The position numbers were made by a program, and so were the translations under genes. This document shows, in pieces, positions 11,732-23,444 of a DNA stretch of 64,000 bases. The DNA is from Mytilisepta virgata (lineage: Eukaryota; Mollusca; Bivalvia; Mytilida; Mytilidae). The stretch lies in NCBI GenBank assembly GCA_028015205.1, contig JAPWFG010000019.1, positions 2,480,001 to 2,544,000 on the forward strand. Reading direction: 5' to 3'. The notes under the pieces were generated by a model that saw only the letters and a list, made by a program, of their open reading frames with translations, ran no database searches and was not told the DNA's origin. How positions within the stretch are numbered: the stretch's first letter is position 1; every line of letters starts with the position of its first letter.

Positions 11732-12503
11732 AGCTCATGTGAACTATTGCCATCACTTGGCATCTGTCGTAGTCCATTGTCATAAACTTTTTTATAAAGA
11801 TTTTATCCTCTGAAACCACTGGGCCAATTGAAAAAAACTTGGCAGCAATGGTCCTTAGCTGATCCTCTTTCAGAATTGTAACCGATGACCCCACCCGTCA
11901 TCCAAGATGGCTGCCAGAGCCGAACATTGTTTAACATAGGACCCTATCAAAAAATTTACTTAAAGATCTTCTTGTCAGAAACCACTTGGAACGAAAATTG
12001 GCAGGAATGGTACTTTCAGAATTATATCCGATGATCCTGCCCGTCATCCAGGATGGCCGCTAGAGCTGAACTTGGTTTAACATAGGACCCTATGGGAAAT
12101 TTCAAAAGATCTTCTTGTCTGAAACCACTTGGCCATTTGAAACAAAAGTTGGCAGTAATGGTCCTTAGGTGGTCCTCTTTTAGAATTGTTTCCAAGACGG
12201 CCGCCAGAGCCAAACATAGTTAAACATAGCGCCCTATGAGAAATTTACTAGTCTGAAACTTATGGGCCAGATGAAACAAAACTTGGCAGCAGTGGTGCTT
12301 TGTTGGTCCTCTTTTAGAATTGTATCTGATGACCCTTTCCGCCATTGAAGATCGCTGCCAGAGCAGAACATATTTTAAAATAGGACCTAATGGGAAAAAT
12401 TACTGAAAGATTCTTCAAGTTTGAAACTTGATAGCAATGTTCCAGGCTGCCAGTCAAAATGGACATAGTCCAGGGGAGTGATAAAGGCCTTGGAGCCTCT
12501 AGT
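11732..12503 (-). mobile_element. Family G element copy, minus orientation
   Basis: Begins AGCTCATGTGAACTATTGCC (minus-strand 3' end of the family) and ends near GAGCCTCTAGTTAC, the complement of the AACTAGAGGCTC start. The interior repeats a diverged unit with 'TCTGAAACCACT', 'AAACTTGGCAG' and 'ATGGCTGCCAGAG' at intervals of about 150-180 bp. No protein is encoded. Confidence 0.75.
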
Positions 12504-13481
12504 TACTTTTTATACGTCATTTAATACCACTGTTCAAGTCTTCCATCATTTTTGCATATTTAATGCCTGAGTTTGTAGTATTTTATACACCAGTACTTCA
12601 TTCTGACAAGTTGAAGTCATTTGCATTATTTCTAGTGGTGCTTGTGTTTTATAATGTCATTTGTTATATATTTCTCTGTTGTCTCTCCTGGTTGCTTATG
12701 TAACTGCAGCAGATCTATTTTGTCATCACAGTGATGATTTAAGACCGCTGGTGAAAATATTCCCATTTACAGTATCTATCGAGCTGTCCTATTTAAAGAC
12801 CTTTCAGGGCCAAATATTTCAAAATATGAATAATTATTGTATATTCTGTAATTTGTGTGAAAAGCAAAGGTGTTTTCAAAGATAAAGTTATTTTGTGATG
12901 AGAATCATTTTATAAAAATAAAGAAAAACTATATTCTATACTTATGACTTGAGAAATTTATACACATATATGCACTATTACAATGGAATTATAACATTGC
13001 CCTTTATTATATAAAACATTATATACTGATGCTGTTATGGTTATATATATATTACATGTATATACAAAATAAATATATTTTAATGATCATGGTTCAGTGA
13101 AATTCATTTGTATTGTAGGTGTAAATATGGTCAAATTCTTCATTTCCAACAGGTGACCTTATTTTGACTTTTTTGGTACTCGTTATAAATCAAAGTGTAC
13201 ATTTGTGAGCAAGAATTCAAAACCTAGAACATAGAAGGGTTCAAATGGTTAATGAAATGCAATGCAGGCCAAATTTTAATTTTTCATCACTCACATTTTA
13301 TTTCCTATTTGCCTATGCTCATATCCCACCATGTAGGATCCTCAGAATTTCTTGATCAGTGGCTTAACCAAACCAAAATTTGACACAGGTCTTTTTCCAG
13401 TGTTGTCCAGAAAAATAATCTTGACAAAAGTGTGTAATAAAGATAAAGGAAAAGCTAAAATTTCACATTCCCTTTTTTTTT
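12504..13481. other. Non-coding DNA
   Basis: No convincing gene. A TGTAACTGCAG acceptor at 12698-12708 precedes an open frame ending at 12885, with AAATAAAG at about 12918, but its composition and isolation do not support a call. Confidence 0.5.
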
Positions 13482-14326
13482 TTAGCTCACCTGGCCTATA
13501 GGCCATATGAGCTTATGTCATCACTTTTTGTCTGTCGACCTTAAACTTTTCACATTTTGATCTTCTCCTCTGAAACTACTTGGCGGATTGTAACCAAACT
13601 TGGTAGGAATGGTGTATGGAAGGACCTCTACAAATGATCCACCGTTGGTTCTGGTTGGATGAACAACTTAACATGGCTGCCAGAGGTCATCTTTGATTTT
13701 TATTGGCCAATTTTCATAAATCATCCCTGAAACTACATGATGAAATGTTTTGGAACATTGCAGGATTGATGACAATACCCTCTACAAATAATCCATTTTT
13801 GGTTGAGATTCGTGCTCAATCGATGGCTGCAGCTGTTTCCATTGAAACCATATGGGAAAAGACTTTTTTCTCAATTGCTTAGGAACTAATGGGCAGATTG
13901 TAACCAAAGTTGGCAGGAATGATGTATGGAAGGACGTCTACCAACTTTCAACCCTTGGTTCTGGTTGAATGAACAACATGGCTACCAGAGGACATCTTTG
14001 ATTTTTATTGGCCAATTTTCAAAAATCTTCTCCTCTGAAACAACATTGATGGGATGAATCTAACCGAAAGTGGACACTTCGTAGAGGGTACTGTCATCAT
14101 CAATCCTGCAAAGTTCCAAAACATTTCATAATGTTGTTTCAGAGGAGAAGATTTTTGAAAATTGGCCTATAAAAATATGTTTTGGAACTTTGCAGGATCC
14201 CATCAATCGACGACTGCAGCTGTTCAATACTTTGACATTTTGCATTTCTTTAAAAGCAATGTGGATACAAAAGAGCTTACATTTTATAATGGCTTAAAAT
14301 AAAACCCAGGTGACCAGAGCCTCTAG
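13482..14326 (-). mobile_element. Family G element copy, minus orientation, with internal inverted duplication
   Basis: Starts AGCTCACCTGGCCTATAGGC and ends CCAGAGCCTCTAGTTT, so both family ends are present on the minus strand. Internally a 36-bp segment at 14012-14047 (CCAATTTTCAAAAATCTTCT...) is repeated as its exact reverse complement at 14130-14165, with similarity extending about 10 bp further. The copy has therefore suffered an internal inversion or inverted duplication. No coding sequence. Confidence 0.8.
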
Positions 14327-14429
14327 TTTAGTAATTTACATTGGTAGTAGTAAGCATACTTTCTCCCTCAGAAAGACTGAAACCAGTCTTGCTACTATTT
14401 GCCCACTTGCTGCCTTGAAAAGAAAAATG

Positions 14430-15545
14430 TGTGAGTCTTCCAAGGAAGACATGTGTCGCCTGCGGACGTCAATTTTTACAAAAGTTATTAAAATTTTCTA
14501 AAAATGAAATATATATGCACACCTTTGCATTAAAGTTAATAGACAGAGAAAGTTTCATCAATTTGCTGTAAGCCGTTATGGAGTAGTTGAGGAAAGAAGT
14601 TTTGACCCCCCCCTTTTTTTTTTAAAAATGTCAATTTGTTTAAAATTTATAAAAATAAAATATATATGCACACCTGTGCATTGAGGTTAATGCACAGAGT
14701 AAGTTTCATCAAATTCCTTTGAGCGGTTATGGAGTAGTAGAGGATAGAAGTTTTTTTACCCCCCCCCCCCTTTTTTTTCAAAAATGTCAATGTTTAGAGA
14801 AAAAAAATTAAAATTTTCTAAAAATGAAATATATATGCACACTTGTGCATTAAGGTTAATGCACAGAGAAAGTTTCATCAAATTCCTTTGAGCGGTTATG
14901 GAGTAGTTGAGGATAGAAGTGTTGACCCCCCCCCCTTTTTTCAAAAATGTCAATTTTTAGAGAAAAAACAATTAAAATTTTCTAAAAATGAAAAATATAT
15001 GCACACCTGTGCATTAAGGTTAATGCACAGAGAAAGTTTCATCAAATTCCTTTGAGCGGTTATGGAGTAGTTGAGGATAGAAGTTTTGACCCCCCCCCTT
15101 TTTTTTCAAAAATGTCAATTTTTAGAGAAAAAAAATTAAAATTTTCTAAAAATGAAATATATATGCACACCTGTGCATTAAGGTTAATGCACAGAGAAAG
15201 TTTCACCAAATTCCTTTGAGCGGTTATGGAGTAGTTGAGGACAGAAGTTTTGAACACCCCCCTTTTTTTCAAAAATATCAATTTTTACCAAAAAAAAGTT
15301 TTGCCCCCCCTTTTTTTTGCAAAAATGACAATTTTTACAAAAAAAAAATTGAAATTTTCTAAAAATGAAATATGTATGCACCTTTGCATTAAGGTTAATG
15401 CACAGAGAAAGTGTCATCAAATTCCTTTGAGCGGTTTATGAGGAGTTGAGGATAGAAGAAAAGTGTGACGACACAAGACGCAAGACGCAAGACGACAGAT
15501 AGTGATCCCTATGTGTCGACCATGCGTTCCGCAGGCGACACAAAA
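14430..15545. mobile_element. Tandem-core element B with subterminal inverted repeats
   Basis: The left end has a 7-bp hairpin GTCTTCC-AA-GGAAGAC (14435-14450) followed by TGTGTCGCCTGCGGAC (14452-14467). The right end carries GTTCCGCAGGCGACACA (15526-15542), the near-perfect reverse complement. The core holds about six copies of a unit marked by GCACACCTGTGCATT, starting at 14517, 14669, 14837, 15001, 15165 and 15379. Spacings are 152, 168, 164, 164 and 214 bp; the last interval holds a partial extra duplication. Poly-C/poly-T runs occur in each unit. A GACGCAA microsatellite precedes the right end. Open frames in the array are by-products of the repeat. The element is non-autonomous and probably Helentron-associated (inference). 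Confidence 0.75.
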
Positions 15546-15798
15546 ATGACTAGTTGCATACACAAGATGTGGCTATGAACAAACAAATATCCGACTTGGA
15601 AAAAGGCAACTACACTTGCCACTAAACAGGAAATCTCTATAATGTACAGCTGCTTTGATTTTAATTATTTTGCCACAACTACAATACCAAATATGAACAC
15701 ATCCACCCGATGAGAAATGACTTGTTAAGTACACAAGTTATGCAAAGTTAACAAATATTAACCAGTCTACCAAGATGATTGACCAGTTGCATATACCA

Positions 15799-16400
15799 GA
15801 GGCTCCCAGGAGCCTGTATCCTCACCTGATATTTCCATTTGTTCATTGCTAAAGGACCTTGAGATTATAATTAATAACATCCATGCCATGTTTGGTTTCA
15901 ATCCATCCAGTAATTTTCAAGAAAAGGCAGTTTGTATGCAAATCCCATAGGTTCCTGTTAAACTAAATCTTCCGCTGAAGGCCATCATGGATGACAGATC
16001 AGCACCAAAGTTACAACAGTTGGTCAGAACGTCATAAGGAACATTCATGCTATGTTTGGTTTCAATCCATACAGTGGTTCTATAGAAGATTTTTGTATGT
16101 ATTTCCCTTAGAGTTCTATGTTAAACTAAGTTCCCCGATGGTGATCATGATGGATCGGCAACAAAGTGACAATTTTAGATTTTTATATGTAAAACTAAGT
16201 CCCCCGCTGGCAGCCATATTGCATGATGGATCATCACCAAAATACCAAGTCTTGGTCAGCACCTTGCAAGGAACATTTGTGCCATGTTTCATTTCAATCC
16301 ATTCAGCAGTTCTCTAGACGTTCAAATGTAAAATGTGAATGATCGGACGGACGCAAAGTGATGGCAGTAGCTCACATGACCCTTTGGGTCAGGTGAGCTA
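15799..16400 (+). mobile_element. Family G element copy, plus orientation
   Basis: Starts CCAGAGGCTCCCAGGAGCCTG with the family hairpin, then TCACCTGATATTTCC, and ends GACCCTTTGGGTCAGGTGAG followed by CTAA. It belongs to the same subfamily as the copy at 61171-61536, sharing the first 75 bp almost unchanged and the same right end. No coding sequence. Confidence 0.85.
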
Positions 16401-16580
16401 ACAAGATATAAAAAACAACATCCACCAAAAGAAACTGACTAATTGCATGTACAAGATACTCATACTACAGGGCTAAAACTCTTGTAAAACTCAACTGTGT
16501 AACTGGTACAATGGTAGAAGTGTAACTGGGCTTCCCTGAAGTACAATAAAAGTTATAGAACCATAACAGGTTTATAACCA

Positions 16581-16653
16581 CCCTTCAGCTCAGTTGGTAG
16601 AGCAGTGGACTATGTAACCAAAGGTTACAGATTTAATTCCAGGTTGATGTGGC
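16581..16653 (+). tRNA. tRNA-like sequence (decayed tRNA or SINE head)
   Basis: AGCTCAGTTGGTAGAGC is a normal D-arm and A box. It is followed by GTGGACTATGTAACC in the anticodon region and GATTTAATTCC where a B box (GGTTCGANTCC) would be. The layout is closest to a tRNA-Thr(UGU), but the anticodon stem does not pair and the T arm is degraded. A functional tRNA is unlikely. A tRNA pseudogene or the head of a SINE are both possible. No downstream SINE body is visible. Confidence 0.35.
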
Positions 16654-17813
16654 AAGTATTTTAGGAGGCAAATCAAACACGTTTATCACAAAGGGCTTGT
16701 TGGCAAATGGGTTGAAGTTGATATATCGTCATCATAGGACCGTGGTTCTTGAGATGGGGAAGTGCAACAGGGCTGCAATTCCAGTTTGGTGCAGTAAAAT
16801 TTTGCTCTACAGTCACAGATGAATGACCAGTTGTATACATCAAATTTCCAGATAGTCAGATGAATGGAGAAGTCTGTTCCAGCATTACCCACCACTTGAC
16901 TTATAGTATTAACAGAATTCAAGATAATTGTTATTTTTATTAGGGACTTAATTTAGCTATATTTTTGTGACTAGTTCTTGTTAGGGTAGGAAACTAGAAT
17001 TCATCGACCTTCTCCTGGAAATTTGAAACAAGGGGTGGGAAATCCAAAATTTAGTTTATTTCAGTTATTTTGTTGTTTTGGCTGAATTTCTCTTGTTTTT
17101 ATAAAAAGCTATAAAGAGACAGTCATGTATGTGGGCACATACCTGGTATTAAAGACTGTAGAAATCAGTTTTTTGTCTCATAAAAGCTATCCTAGATATA
17201 CCTTTTATTTCTATATCATAGGTAATAAAAAAACCACATAATTATTTACATGGATGTCTTGATTATGCAAAGTCCATATGAACATTCTAATATGTGCATA
17301 ACAGAGCTGCAGGTGTTTCTGACATTAATATAGGTTTATAAATATCATGCAGCCATACACTGTAGTGCAATGAAGCCTTGCATTACATTCTTGGAGATGA
17401 AGAAAACAATTAACTATAAGTAATGCCCACTGTATCCCTCAATTTCATTAGTCGATTGAACAAAAACAAGAAAATACACTTTATCCAATCAATGAACTCA
17501 TTTGATTACAATGGACTTTATTAATACTAAGTACATGACTTTTATGGGTCATACATTGAGAAAGCCTATATAAAACTGGTATTGCACAATGTGACCTTAT
17601 TACCAGATCAGAAAAATTGCTGGACGAAGCATTATTTATTTTGTAAAACAAGAACTTTCAGTCCATTTAAAGTTTTGATGTAAATGTTTTTTCAGGAGAT
17701 TGTGCAAAATATGCTTTTGGCATTGACTGAAGTTTATTTTAGAGTGATTTCTTTGTATGCAACTTGAAAGTGTTGTCCAAATGTGACCTTTTTAACTCAT
17801 GTAGGATTACCAT
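16654..17813. other. Non-coding DNA, nothing identified
   Basis: AT-rich unique sequence with no supported exon and no match to the repeat families in the window. Confidence 0.6.
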
Positions 17814-17943
17814 TACTGTATTTTCTGCACTATAAGTCTATGTGGACTATTGGTCTAATTGATACTTTCCCCATAGACTTCTAATTGTAAAAGGGTCATT
17901 TTAAAGTAAAAAAGTCTCGACCTATAGGCAGGAAAATACGGTA
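17814..17943. mobile_element. 130-bp MITE with imperfect terminal inverted repeats
   Basis: The left end TACTGTATTTTCTGC..CTATAAGTC is matched at the right, read in reverse complement, by TACCGTATTTTCCTGCCTATA. The inverted ends are about 25 bp with a few mismatches. No open frame. No target duplication longer than a few bases is evident, so the superfamily cannot be assigned. Confidence 0.65.
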
Positions 17944-20267
17944 TTTATGTGGGATTTGATACTTCTGAAACAAAGCTTGCAATCATTTGATTTGTTGTCC
18001 GAGAAAGTCTACATCATTTTTATACAATGGCTTATGTCTGTGTTACATTACAGTGAGTTATTGCTCTTTCAGAGATTATCTCGTTCTCTATATGAATTAC
18101 ACATTTTAAACACAGTAAACAATTACAATATAACAAATTTATTGAAAAAAAAAACACATAACAAAAATCTATAACTAAATTTAAAAAAACACAGTTCAAC
18201 AAAATAAATGATCTATCTATAAAGAATTAATATAACAAAAAAAATCTAAAACTAAATTTATTGCTAAAACACCTTACATCAAGTATCACCCACTGGACAT
18301 TTATTGGGCAATATAAGGAGAAGTGAACCTTTTGCCAAATACAATATGTTAATTCAGTAAAAAATTCACAATATCTAGCAGCAGGAATTTTGGATATTCT
18401 ACTTTTGTGGAAAAATGAAAATTTGATTTATATTATTTAGTATTTTGGGAGAAGAACAATTTATTTCAGTGAGAATTTTAGATTTGAGCCACTACCACTG
18501 ATCCCCAATATTGGAAAATATTCATCTGCTCTGTAGTAGAACTTTTTGGCTGAAACTCATTTTGAGTTCAATTAACAGCCAAAAACTACCATAGAATATT
18601 TTGAAAGGGCATTTTACCCAAAAGAATGTTTGGGGACTATTCTACCATCAATGTGTGGAATAGAAATTTTCAAAATTTTGGTACCTTAATCAATTTCAAT
18701 CCTCTTGTCACTTGGCTAGAAGATGCAATTAGCTCAGTTGTAAATGAATTTAACTTATTTTTTTTAATCATTTCTCGAAGGGAAACAAAAAAAATGTTTC
18801 CCTTAAAATTTGCAATGTAACAGGGAGGTAACCTTTCCCGTAAGATGAATTGTACCAAATCTGCATGAGGTGCATGGAAAATATTTAAAATAATTGATGC
18901 ACACTCCTGCATTAGTCATTTAAACTTTTTAAAATTTTAACTTTTTGAGTGAATTTATTTTTGTATTGGAAACTCCCCATTCAAAATTATATCTGGTGTA
19001 AAAAAAATATAAATTTTAATATTATAAACAACAATAAAAGAATATGTTTCCTTGGTTGACTCAAAAAGGTTAATTAACAGGGGGAAAAAAGTTGTATAAT
19101 TCTATCATTTAAAATTTCAAAATGCCAAAAGTTCATTCCACGAACTAAGGTTTTCAGATAAGTTACCAATTTATTAGTAACTGCAGATGGACAAAACAAA
19201 GGACAACAGGTGCAAAGTGATGATGAATAACACAATTTTGCCTTTGAGCAATGCAACCAATGAAATTCATATTTCTGAACATTTCTAAAAATACATGTCT
19301 ACACAATTTTATGATTTTTTCAGATTTTTATCATGTGCAAAGACTTTTCATCATACTCCAATTTCAACAAAAATCATAAAAAAAATTCTACTTTAAATAA
19401 CAGATGAATATAAATGTGACAAGAAAAGGATGCATAATTTCCAAGCAGGCTTTGTTGCACAAGGTATATATTTGATTTAAAACACAATATATATTTATCA
19501 TAAATTTATTTTTTTTATACTAGTATTTGTAAAATCAATACCCTTAATGTACTGTATTTAGTCTAGTTTTTTTTTAACATTAAATTAAGTTGCAATGAAC
19601 AGTAGTTATGAAATGAATTATCTCAAATAACAAGGCTAACTAATTCAATTAATAACTTGAAAACAACTATCTTCTTTAAGCTGGTAAACTTTTTGAAAAA
19701 GATAGGAATTCAGTTTTATGATGTTCATTAATGCATCTGAAACTCTGTGTTTTTTTCTTTCTTTTTCGAAGAGTTGCCTCCCATGTGAAATAGTATTCCA
19801 ATGCCAATGTAACATAAACATTTTTGAATTTGGTGCTTTCTTTGCAAACTTATATTCAAGCAAAGAAAAAATTAGGTTATTCATTAAATTTAATAAAATT
19901 TTGATATTTTCAATAAATTTGTGACAAGATAAATTCCCAAATTTCCAAGTTATATCATGTTATGTTGGGTTACATTCTTTCTGTAGTGTTATATTACATA
20001 TATGTCTTGCTTTTGTTTCTTAAATAATATGTTGGTTTGAAGAGCTCTTAAGAGCTCATGTTTTACTCTTATTCAGTACTTGACAAGCATCTACTATAAA
20101 TAAAAATTATTTTCTCAACTGGGAGATTTGCTTTTACGAAACCATCAACATAAAAACAAGGGAATATTGATGAAAAGAATTTTGAGTCATATTGCAGCAA
20201 AATTGTATTTTGGAGAAATCATTATAACAGCTATGAATATTTCTTATTTTTTCTTAAAGCTTTGATT
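17944..20267. other. Non-coding DNA, nothing identified
   Basis: Over 2 kb of AT-rich unique sequence. The open frames in it are short and have no plausible splice context or recognisable domains. Confidence 0.6.
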
Positions 20268-20442
20268 TGTTTGTTTTGTTTAGTTGGGGTTTTACGCCGT
20301 TTTCAGCACATTTGGCTATTTCGCGGCGGCCAATTTTTATTGGTGGAGGAAGCCGGAGTTCCTGGAGAGAACCACCAACCTTCGGTTGGAAAATTGGCAA
20401 TCCTTGTCAATTAAGATTGGGACTCAAACACACCCCGCCACA
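20268..20442 (-). mobile_element. V-domain SINE, 5'-truncated (minus orientation)
   Basis: Matches the SINE at 48950-49209 from its GTTTGTTT tail through TTACGCCGTTTTCAGCACA and the conserved central block (TGGTGGAGGAAGCCGGAGT...) to CACCCCGCCACA. The tRNA-derived head is missing. Minus-strand reading gives the V-domain pattern (CTCTCCAGG..CTCCGGCTTCCTCC). This is consistent with the bivalve V-SINE family described as RUDI, an assignment made from memory. Confidence 0.75.
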
Positions 20443-21631
20443 TTTGAATTTTCACTTCAAAAATGATATGCTATTACGATGATATGCTATTACAAATAGA
20501 CCACAAGTAAAAAAATGTAGCACAAACAAATGCAAACAGATAACTAATAAGAAATACAAGAACCATTAACATAAAAATAATATATATTTAAAAACTTAGT
20601 CCTTTCTAGACTTTCAATAAAAGTAAAACTTTTTTTATCAAAATATTATCAATACACTATATCTGTGTAAAACTATTATGAAATATAAACAATATTCATC
20701 CTGGAATAATTCTAAAAAATAATTTAAATCAATAAAAAATAAAAAATAAAAAATACCTTGTTCAGATAAATCAAAACATTCTTCAGTCATTAAGAATACA
20801 ATGTAAACTGCTGATTCTTCAATCATTTTAAGGATACAATCTACACTGGCACAAACTATGATTAAAATAAATTTTAATTTCTAAGGGACATAACTCCAAA
20901 TGCTCAAGACATCATATGAACTGAATTTAGTGGTAAAAGTTATCACCTGGAATGTACATAAGTTGTAAATTTCCACTTTTTTTCAGAGTAAAAAAGTCCA
21001 AATGTTTTGAAAAAAGTATTCTTGCCACCAATACCCTATGTCACCTGAAATATAGCATATATGACAAAATTTATATGCCCATTGAGAAACTAAAAATCCT
21101 GGGGTGTAAACAAATAAAAAAATGAACAACAAATCTTTCGTATTTTTACATGATCCATAATAAACTTCTTGTAATTGGCTGCCACATCATATCTTAAATT
21201 AATTCTAGAAGATTCACAAAGGAAAATCATACAAACACATAACTGATTTACATAAATATAATATTTTTACTATGGTTCTACATCCAAAGGTTATCCTGGT
21301 TAAATGATTAAGTTGTTACGCTATAGCTTTTTTTACTTGAAATATAAAGAAATATTGCAGAAACAAAAAGTTATTTACAAATTCTTATCGTATTTCCCAA
21401 TGCCTATATCGACCTGCTGAGGCCTTCACAATTTCCCGTATTTCGGCACTGTGACGTCGTAAAGAGTTGACCCGACCCTAATATGAGCTGACCCGAATAT
21501 ATATCAGCGACGTCATAATGTTTGACCCAACGTTGACCCGAATATATCAGGAAAACATCTGGTTATAGGCAGATGGTCATTGAAAAGTAAGAAATTCCAT
21601 TAAGATTGCTAGTTAACAATACGATAAATTT
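20443..21631. other. Non-coding DNA downstream of the zinc-finger gene
   Basis: AT-rich, no supported exon. At 21450-21545 there are several GACCCGA and GACGTC(A/G) motifs in a slightly more GC-rich island. Their meaning is not clear. Confidence 0.5.
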
Positions 21632-21789
21632 ATCATCAAGTTTTCTTCAAACAAATATTGTAAAATATAAGCCGCTTGACACAATATGAAGTTTTTTAGC
21701 TCGTTCGCTATGCTCACTCGCCGAAAAAGCTTCACATTGTGTCTCGCGGCTGATATTTTACGATATACATTTGCAGAAAACCTGATAAT
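21632..21789. mobile_element. Foldback (hairpin) element with about 55-bp arms
   Basis: The left arm (AAGTTTTCTTCAAACAAATA ... GCCGCTTGACACAATATGAAG) pairs with a right arm ending GCAGAAAACCTGATAAT, at roughly 80% identity. A 30-bp loop contains AGCTCGTTCGCTATGCTCAC. The element could form a long hairpin. The two overlapping open frames on opposite strands here result from the palindrome. It lies in the 3' flank of the zinc-finger gene. TTTTTATTG at 21831-21840 (AATAAA on the minus strand) could serve as that gene's poly(A) signal. Confidence 0.65.
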
Positions 21790-22104
21790 ACATATGATGT
21801 ACATATCATTTCATACAACAAAATGTAGTGTTTTTATTGTTCATGATTTTGTTAGTATCTTTTCAAATAACGTATGTTCACTACAGAAAAGAAAATATAA
21901 TTGTAGATTTACTTTAAATTCTAAATGATCATTTATATATCAATTTTTTTTTTATGAAAGCACTTGAATAAACCGAAAATCAAACATCAAAAATATATAT
22001 TGATTTACCTAGTAAAAAAGCTATACATTTTGGCACAGACATGTAGGTAGCGAAAAAAATTAGCACCATAAAAAAACATACAGGTACTTCATATAACTGA
22101 ACTT

Positions 22105-23444
22105 TCAACAATCCTTCTGGCCATTAGCTTCACTATCAGCGATATCTTGTAAAATTGCATTGTAATCAGCCTGGATTTTACTTTGTTCCTCAAGACTAAT
22201 GACTGCTTTCTGATGTTTACCAATCTCTGAAAACTCGTTCCCTGAAATAGAACTATATGGACTATTCCCTGTAGAAAGTTTTCCTGAAACAGAATTGTAT
22301 GAGTTTTGTATACCATTCCCTGCAGAATGGTTCCCAGATGGTGAATTGTAGGAGTCTTGTATACCATTCCCTGCAGAAAGGTTTCCTGAAACAGAATTGT
22401 ATGAATCTTGTATACCATTCCCTGCAGAATACTTTCCAGATGCTGTACAAGGCTCAATTGTACCATTTCTGGTACACTGGCTTTCTCCTGTTGACACAGA
22501 ATTGTAAGACTTATTTGTAGCATTTATGGTGCATAAGTTTTCTCTTGTCGAGACAGAACAGTAAGAATTATTCGTACCATTTTCCCTGCACTGGTTTCCT
22601 TCTGTTTCCACAGAATTGTAAGGATCATGTCCATGACTGGAATTAATTTGACTGAAATTTGGAGGAATGAATGTTGCTGATATACTTCTCTGTGATGTCA
22701 AATCAAACAAAGAATAATTCTCTGTGGATTCTGTACTTTTGTGACGAATATCCTGAATTCTATTAAGACCTATCTGAATATTTGCTATTTCATTGTCTAA
22801 GTTTTTATCAAGTCTTTTGCAAACATCATTCCCGTCAAATGCCACTGACCTGAATTGATCATTACCCAGATACCCATCTTCCTCCAGTAATTGGAACACA
22901 TCTTCAAACAACCCTGAAGTTGGATATGTATTTGACTTTATCAACAAATCTGACAGATTAGTGTCTTGCAAACAGGCCCTAAAAGTTGTTTGGTCCAAAT
23001 CCATTGTGGATGAGGATGATGAAGATTCATTTTCTATTGCCAGAGAATTCTGTGAAATTACCGGTACATCCCTCTCAAAAGTGTTTGGAGCAAAATTACC
23101 AAACTGGGTGTTCTCATTTGTGTAGAAAGACGTACTGGTATTCATATAGTTCTCGCTCATCTGAGCCGTAACATCTGAATAACCACAAACTGAAGCTTGA
23201 CTATTCTGCTTACTCATAAACTGACCAAATGAAAAATTTGAAGACTTCTGGGGAAATGTCAACATGCAGGATTTTACATTTGAAAGTTTATTCAGCAAAT
23301 TCTGAACTTCAGGTTCATGGTGAGAAAATGGTATGTCTTCAGTATTACAAAACAAGTAATCTGTCTGATCAACAGGAACTACAGATTGAACCTCTGTTGA
23401 TTCATTGCCATCACTTATCATTTTCTGGCCATGTTCTACTGAAC
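22105..23444 (-). CDS. Exon 3 (last coding) of the large AT-hook/zinc-finger gene
   Basis: The acceptor on the minus strand is TTGTTTCAG / GTTCAGTAG. The first two bases complete a Gly codon begun by exon 2, and the frame runs to a stop at 22105. It encodes residues about 2401-2846: a Ser/Asn/Gln-rich tail with acidic patches and no zinc finger. It ends in tandem repeats. An older block of about 21-residue units ('NSVST(G/R)E..C..N') is followed by four copies of an approximately 17-residue unit ('AGNGIQDSYNSVSGNLS'-like) at 22250-22440. A different frame in the same block is open for 144 codons because of the repeat; it is not a gene. The tail could be an activation or interaction region, but that is inference. 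Confidence 0.85.
22250..22490 (-). repeat. 51-bp coding tandem repeat, about four copies
   Basis: ACCATTCCCTGCAGAA recurs at 51-63-bp steps (starting about 22311, 22362 and 22416, with a degenerate start near 22262). The period is in frame with exon 3, so copy-number changes alter protein length without breaking it. Confidence 0.8.

Noticed and set aside
14756..15441. Several 60-78-codon open frames on both strands
   Set aside because: All lie in the 165-bp tandem core of element B and repeat each other. Homopolymer runs shift the frame. There is no protein family signal.
16581..16653. Functional tRNA gene
   Set aside because: The A box is good, but the anticodon stem does not pair and the B box is degraded. 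It is listed as tRNA-like.
20267..20482. Two overlapping plus-strand open frames (60-71 codons)
   Set aside because: They are translations of the V-SINE body; the same frames occur in the copy at 48917-49223.
22089..22523. 144-codon open frame in another phase of the last exon
   Set aside because: It comes from the in-frame tandem repeat, which repeats stop-free sequence in all phases. The phase joined by splicing to the zinc fingers is the other one.
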